A stretch of 64,000 nucleotides of DNA, taken from positions 62,001 to 126,000 of the forward strand of contig NZ_JACIDX010000007.1 of NCBI RefSeq assembly GCF_014196525.1, written 5' to 3'. The position numbers were made by a program, and so were the translations under genes. The notes below the pieces were generated by a model. The model was not told where the DNA came from and searched no databases. It saw nothing but the letters and a program-made list of their open reading frames with translations. How positions within the stretch are numbered: the stretch's first letter is position 1; every line of letters starts with the position of its first letter. Shown here piece after piece: positions 62,596 to 64,000 of the stretch. This DNA is from Novosphingobium sediminicola. GTDB taxonomy: Bacteria > Pseudomonadota > Alphaproteobacteria > Sphingomonadales > Sphingomonadaceae.

Positions 62596-63378
62596 TTAAA
62601 CGTGGCGCTCGGCCTGCATCTTTTTGATTTCGGCAATGGCGCGCGCGGGCGAAAGGCCCTTGGGGCACACATTGGCGCAGTTCATGATCGTGTGGCAGCG
62701 ATACAGGCGGAACGGATCTTCCAGCTCGTCCAGACGCTCGCCGGTGAATTCGTCGCGACTGTCGGCCAGCCAGCGATAGGCCTGAAGCAGGATCGCCGGG
62801 CCAAGGAACTTGTCGCTGTTCCACCAGTATGAAGGGCACGAAGTCGAGCAGCAGGCGCACAGGATGCACTCATACAGACCGTCGAGCTTTTCGCGCTGTT
62901 CGGGGCTCTGCAGGCGTTCCTTGCCCGAAGGCGTGGTCGAAACGGTCTGCAGCCAGGGACGGATCGAGGCATATTGCGCATAGAAATGCGTGAAGTCGGG
63001 AACCAGATCCTTGATGACTTCCATATGCGGCAGCGGCGTGATGCGCACATTGCCCGAAAGGTCTTCGATCGCGGTGGTGCAGGCAAGGCCGTTGCGGCCG
63101 TTGATGTTCATCGCGCAGGAACCGCAAATGCCTTCACGGCACGAACGGCGGAAGGTCAGCGTCGAGTCCATCTCGTTCTTGATCTTGAGCAGCGCGTCCA
63201 GAACCATCGGTCCGCAAGCGTCGAGATCGATCTCGAAACTGTCATAGCGAGGATTTTCGCCGCTGTCGGGATCATAGCGATACACGGTGAATTTCTTCAC
63301 CTTGGTCGCGCCCTCTGCCTTATGGACGATGCCATTCTTGCTGATCTTGCTATTGGCGGGGAGGGAGAACTGGGCCAT
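62596..63378 (-). CDS. sdhB: Succinate dehydrogenase iron-sulfur subunit
   Basis: 260 residues. The [2Fe-2S] site is in [18 protein letters not shown]. Two C-terminal cysteine clusters bind [4Fe-4S] and [3Fe-4S]: [16 protein letters not shown] and [15 protein letters not shown]. It passes electrons from the flavoprotein SdhA to quinone in the inner membrane and belongs to the TCA cycle. sdhA, sdhC and sdhD are expected beyond the rne gene or elsewhere, as they are not in the window; the gene immediately upstream in the same direction is rne. Confidence 0.96.
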   Translation of the reverse strand: MAQFSLPANSKISKNGIVHKAEGATKVKKFTVYRYDPDSGENPRYDSFEIDLDACGPMVLDALLKIKNEMDSTLTFRRSCREGICGSCAMNINGRNGLACTTAIEDLSGNVRITPLPHMEVIKDLVPDFTHFYAQYASIRPWLQTVSTTPSGKERLQSPEQREKLDGLYECILCACCSTSCPSYWWNSDKFLGPAILLQAYRWLADSRDEFTGERLDELEDPFRLYRCHTIMNCANVCPKGLSPARAIAEIKKMQAERHV

Positions 63379-63565
63379 TTTCCGCTGCTTCCATCTCTGA
63401 ACACGATTCTGTTAGGGGCGTATAGCCCCCGCTCCGTAGGGCGCGCATAGCCCCCTGCTTGCCCGCCTGTCTAGTGTCTTGTGGTTCAGGAGCAAGCAGA
63501 GATTTTTGCACTGCGGCGAAAGTCGCAGGCTTTGGCGCCCCATCCGGTTAAAAAGTGGCCCTATG

Positions 63566-63598
63566 CAAAAAGCCGGAGAGCGCTGGGCTCCCCGGCTT
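63566..63598 (-). terminator. Intrinsic terminator of rne
   Basis: On the minus strand AAGCCGGGGAG pairs with CTCTCCGGCTT and is followed by TTTTT. It lies about 50 bases after the rne stop. The rest of the 63379-63647 gap shows no gene; it should contain the sdhB promoter. Confidence 0.8.
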
Positions 63599-63647
63599 GA
63601 TGCTTGGTCGGCCTTAGGGCCAACCGACTTATTGGCCGCCTGAAGGC

Positions 63648-64000
63648 TTATTCGCCAAAGGTGCGCTGCCACCAGCCGCGACGCGGCGCTGCAGAAGCCT
63701 CATCTTCGCCTTCCGAAGCGGCTTCGGCAGGGGCCTCGACGGGGGCTGCCTCAACAGCAACCTCTACCGGCGCGGCTTCCACCGGGGCTGCTTCCACGGG
63801 TGCGGCATCGGCCTTCTTGCGACGAACGCGCTTGGGCTTGGCCGGAGCTTCTTCCGCAGCAGGCTCAGCCGGAGCGGCTTCTACCGGTGCGGCATCGGCC
63901 TTCTTGCGGCGAACGCGCTTGGGCTTGGCCGGGGCTTCTTCCGCAGCAGGCTCGGCCGGAGCGGCTTCGACCACCGCGGCTTCAACCACGGCAGCTTCGA
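63648..64000 (-). CDS. rne: Ribonuclease E, C-terminal end (partial)
   Basis: The minus-strand frame is open from the window edge to a stop at 63648. The visible 117 residues are an Ala/Pro/Glu-rich tail with blocks of basic residues (KPKRVRRKKADAAP) and end in PRRGWWQRTFGE, which I recognise as the ending of sphingomonad RNase E/G proteins. This tail is the scaffold and RNA-binding end of the RNA degradosome protein; the catalytic S1 domain lies outside the window. The tail carries a tandem repeat of 29 residues. The identity rests on the terminal motif only. Confidence 0.65.
   Translation of the reverse strand, partial: EAAVVEAAVVEAAPAEPAAEEAPAKPKRVRRKKADAAPVEAAPAEPAAEEAPAKPKRVRRKKADAAPVEAAPVEAAPVEVAVEAAPVEAPAEAASEGEDEASAAPRRGWWQRTFGE
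63793..63968 (-). repeat. 87-bp tandem repeat in the RNase E tail
   Basis: Two nearly identical 87-base units, seen from TGCGGCATCGGCCTTCTTGC at 63801 and again at 63888. Each codes for 29 residues including KRVRRKK. Further partial Pro-Val-Glu-Ala-Ala units follow toward the stop. Confidence 0.8.

Overview
The window looks like chromosome from a high-GC sphingomonad alphaproteobacterium, most likely Novosphingobium or a close relative. The reasons are a sphingomonad-style exosortase A (XrtA) exopolysaccharide locus, a p-hydroxycinnamate module built on an ADP-forming acyl-CoA synthetase, an RNase E tail of the GWWQRTFG type, and strong GC bias at third codon positions. The genus is inferred from gene content and recalled families; no database search was possible.

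Layout. 1-14.4 kb is a Kdo-linker (group 2-like) capsule locus: ABC permease (end only) and ATPase KpsT, two glycosyltransferase-like proteins, an export lipoprotein, KpsS, GDP-mannose precursor genes (manC, manA), CMP-Kdo genes (kdsD, kdsB, kdsA), and a KpsC whose two catalytic halves are separate genes 8.6 kb apart. 14.6-25 kb is mostly housekeeping and signalling: dnaN, a diguanylate cyclase, a ferredoxin-NADP reductase, a large PAS-GGDEF-EAL-PilZ protein, lepA, a DUF779 protein and a histidine kinase/response regulator pair followed by a TonB-dependent receptor. 28.6-29.1 kb holds an isolated phage-type spanin pair with the second gene embedded in the first. 29.2-32.2 kb is a YgiD/AzoR/YceI operon divergent from a LysR regulator. 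32.3-38.4 kb is aromatic catabolism: a FadR-type regulator, hydroxycinnamoyl-CoA hydratase-lyase, feruloyl/coumaroyl-CoA synthetase, then an AraC-type regulator divergent from pobA. 39.4 kb is trxB.

40.4-59.7 kb is a complete XrtA exopolysaccharide locus. The left arm (minus strand) has two XrtA-associated hydrolases, an acyl carrier protein and an acetyltransferase. The right arm (plus strand) has an acyl-CoA ligase, PLP decarboxylase, export lipoprotein, chain-length protein, BY-kinase-like ATPase, outer-membrane protein, ExeA-like ATPase, deacetylase, FemAB protein, glycosyltransferase, an XrtA-EpsI fusion and an amidotransferase. No PEP-CTERM substrate protein is visible. Directly downstream lies a gene matching the DSF quorum-signal synthase RpfF, with both catalytic glutamates in place. 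The window ends with zapE, a DUF1036 protein, sdhB and the 3' end of rne.

The signals most worth following are the RpfF-like gene beside the XrtA locus, the orphan overlapping spanins, the split kpsC, a five-copy hairpin-forming intergenic repeat occurring partly as inverted pairs, the ACP/ligase/decarboxylase side pathway of the XrtA locus, and a 13-codon ORF with an ideal ribosome binding site ahead of kpsS. I saw no tRNA, rRNA, CRISPR array, integrase or transposase.
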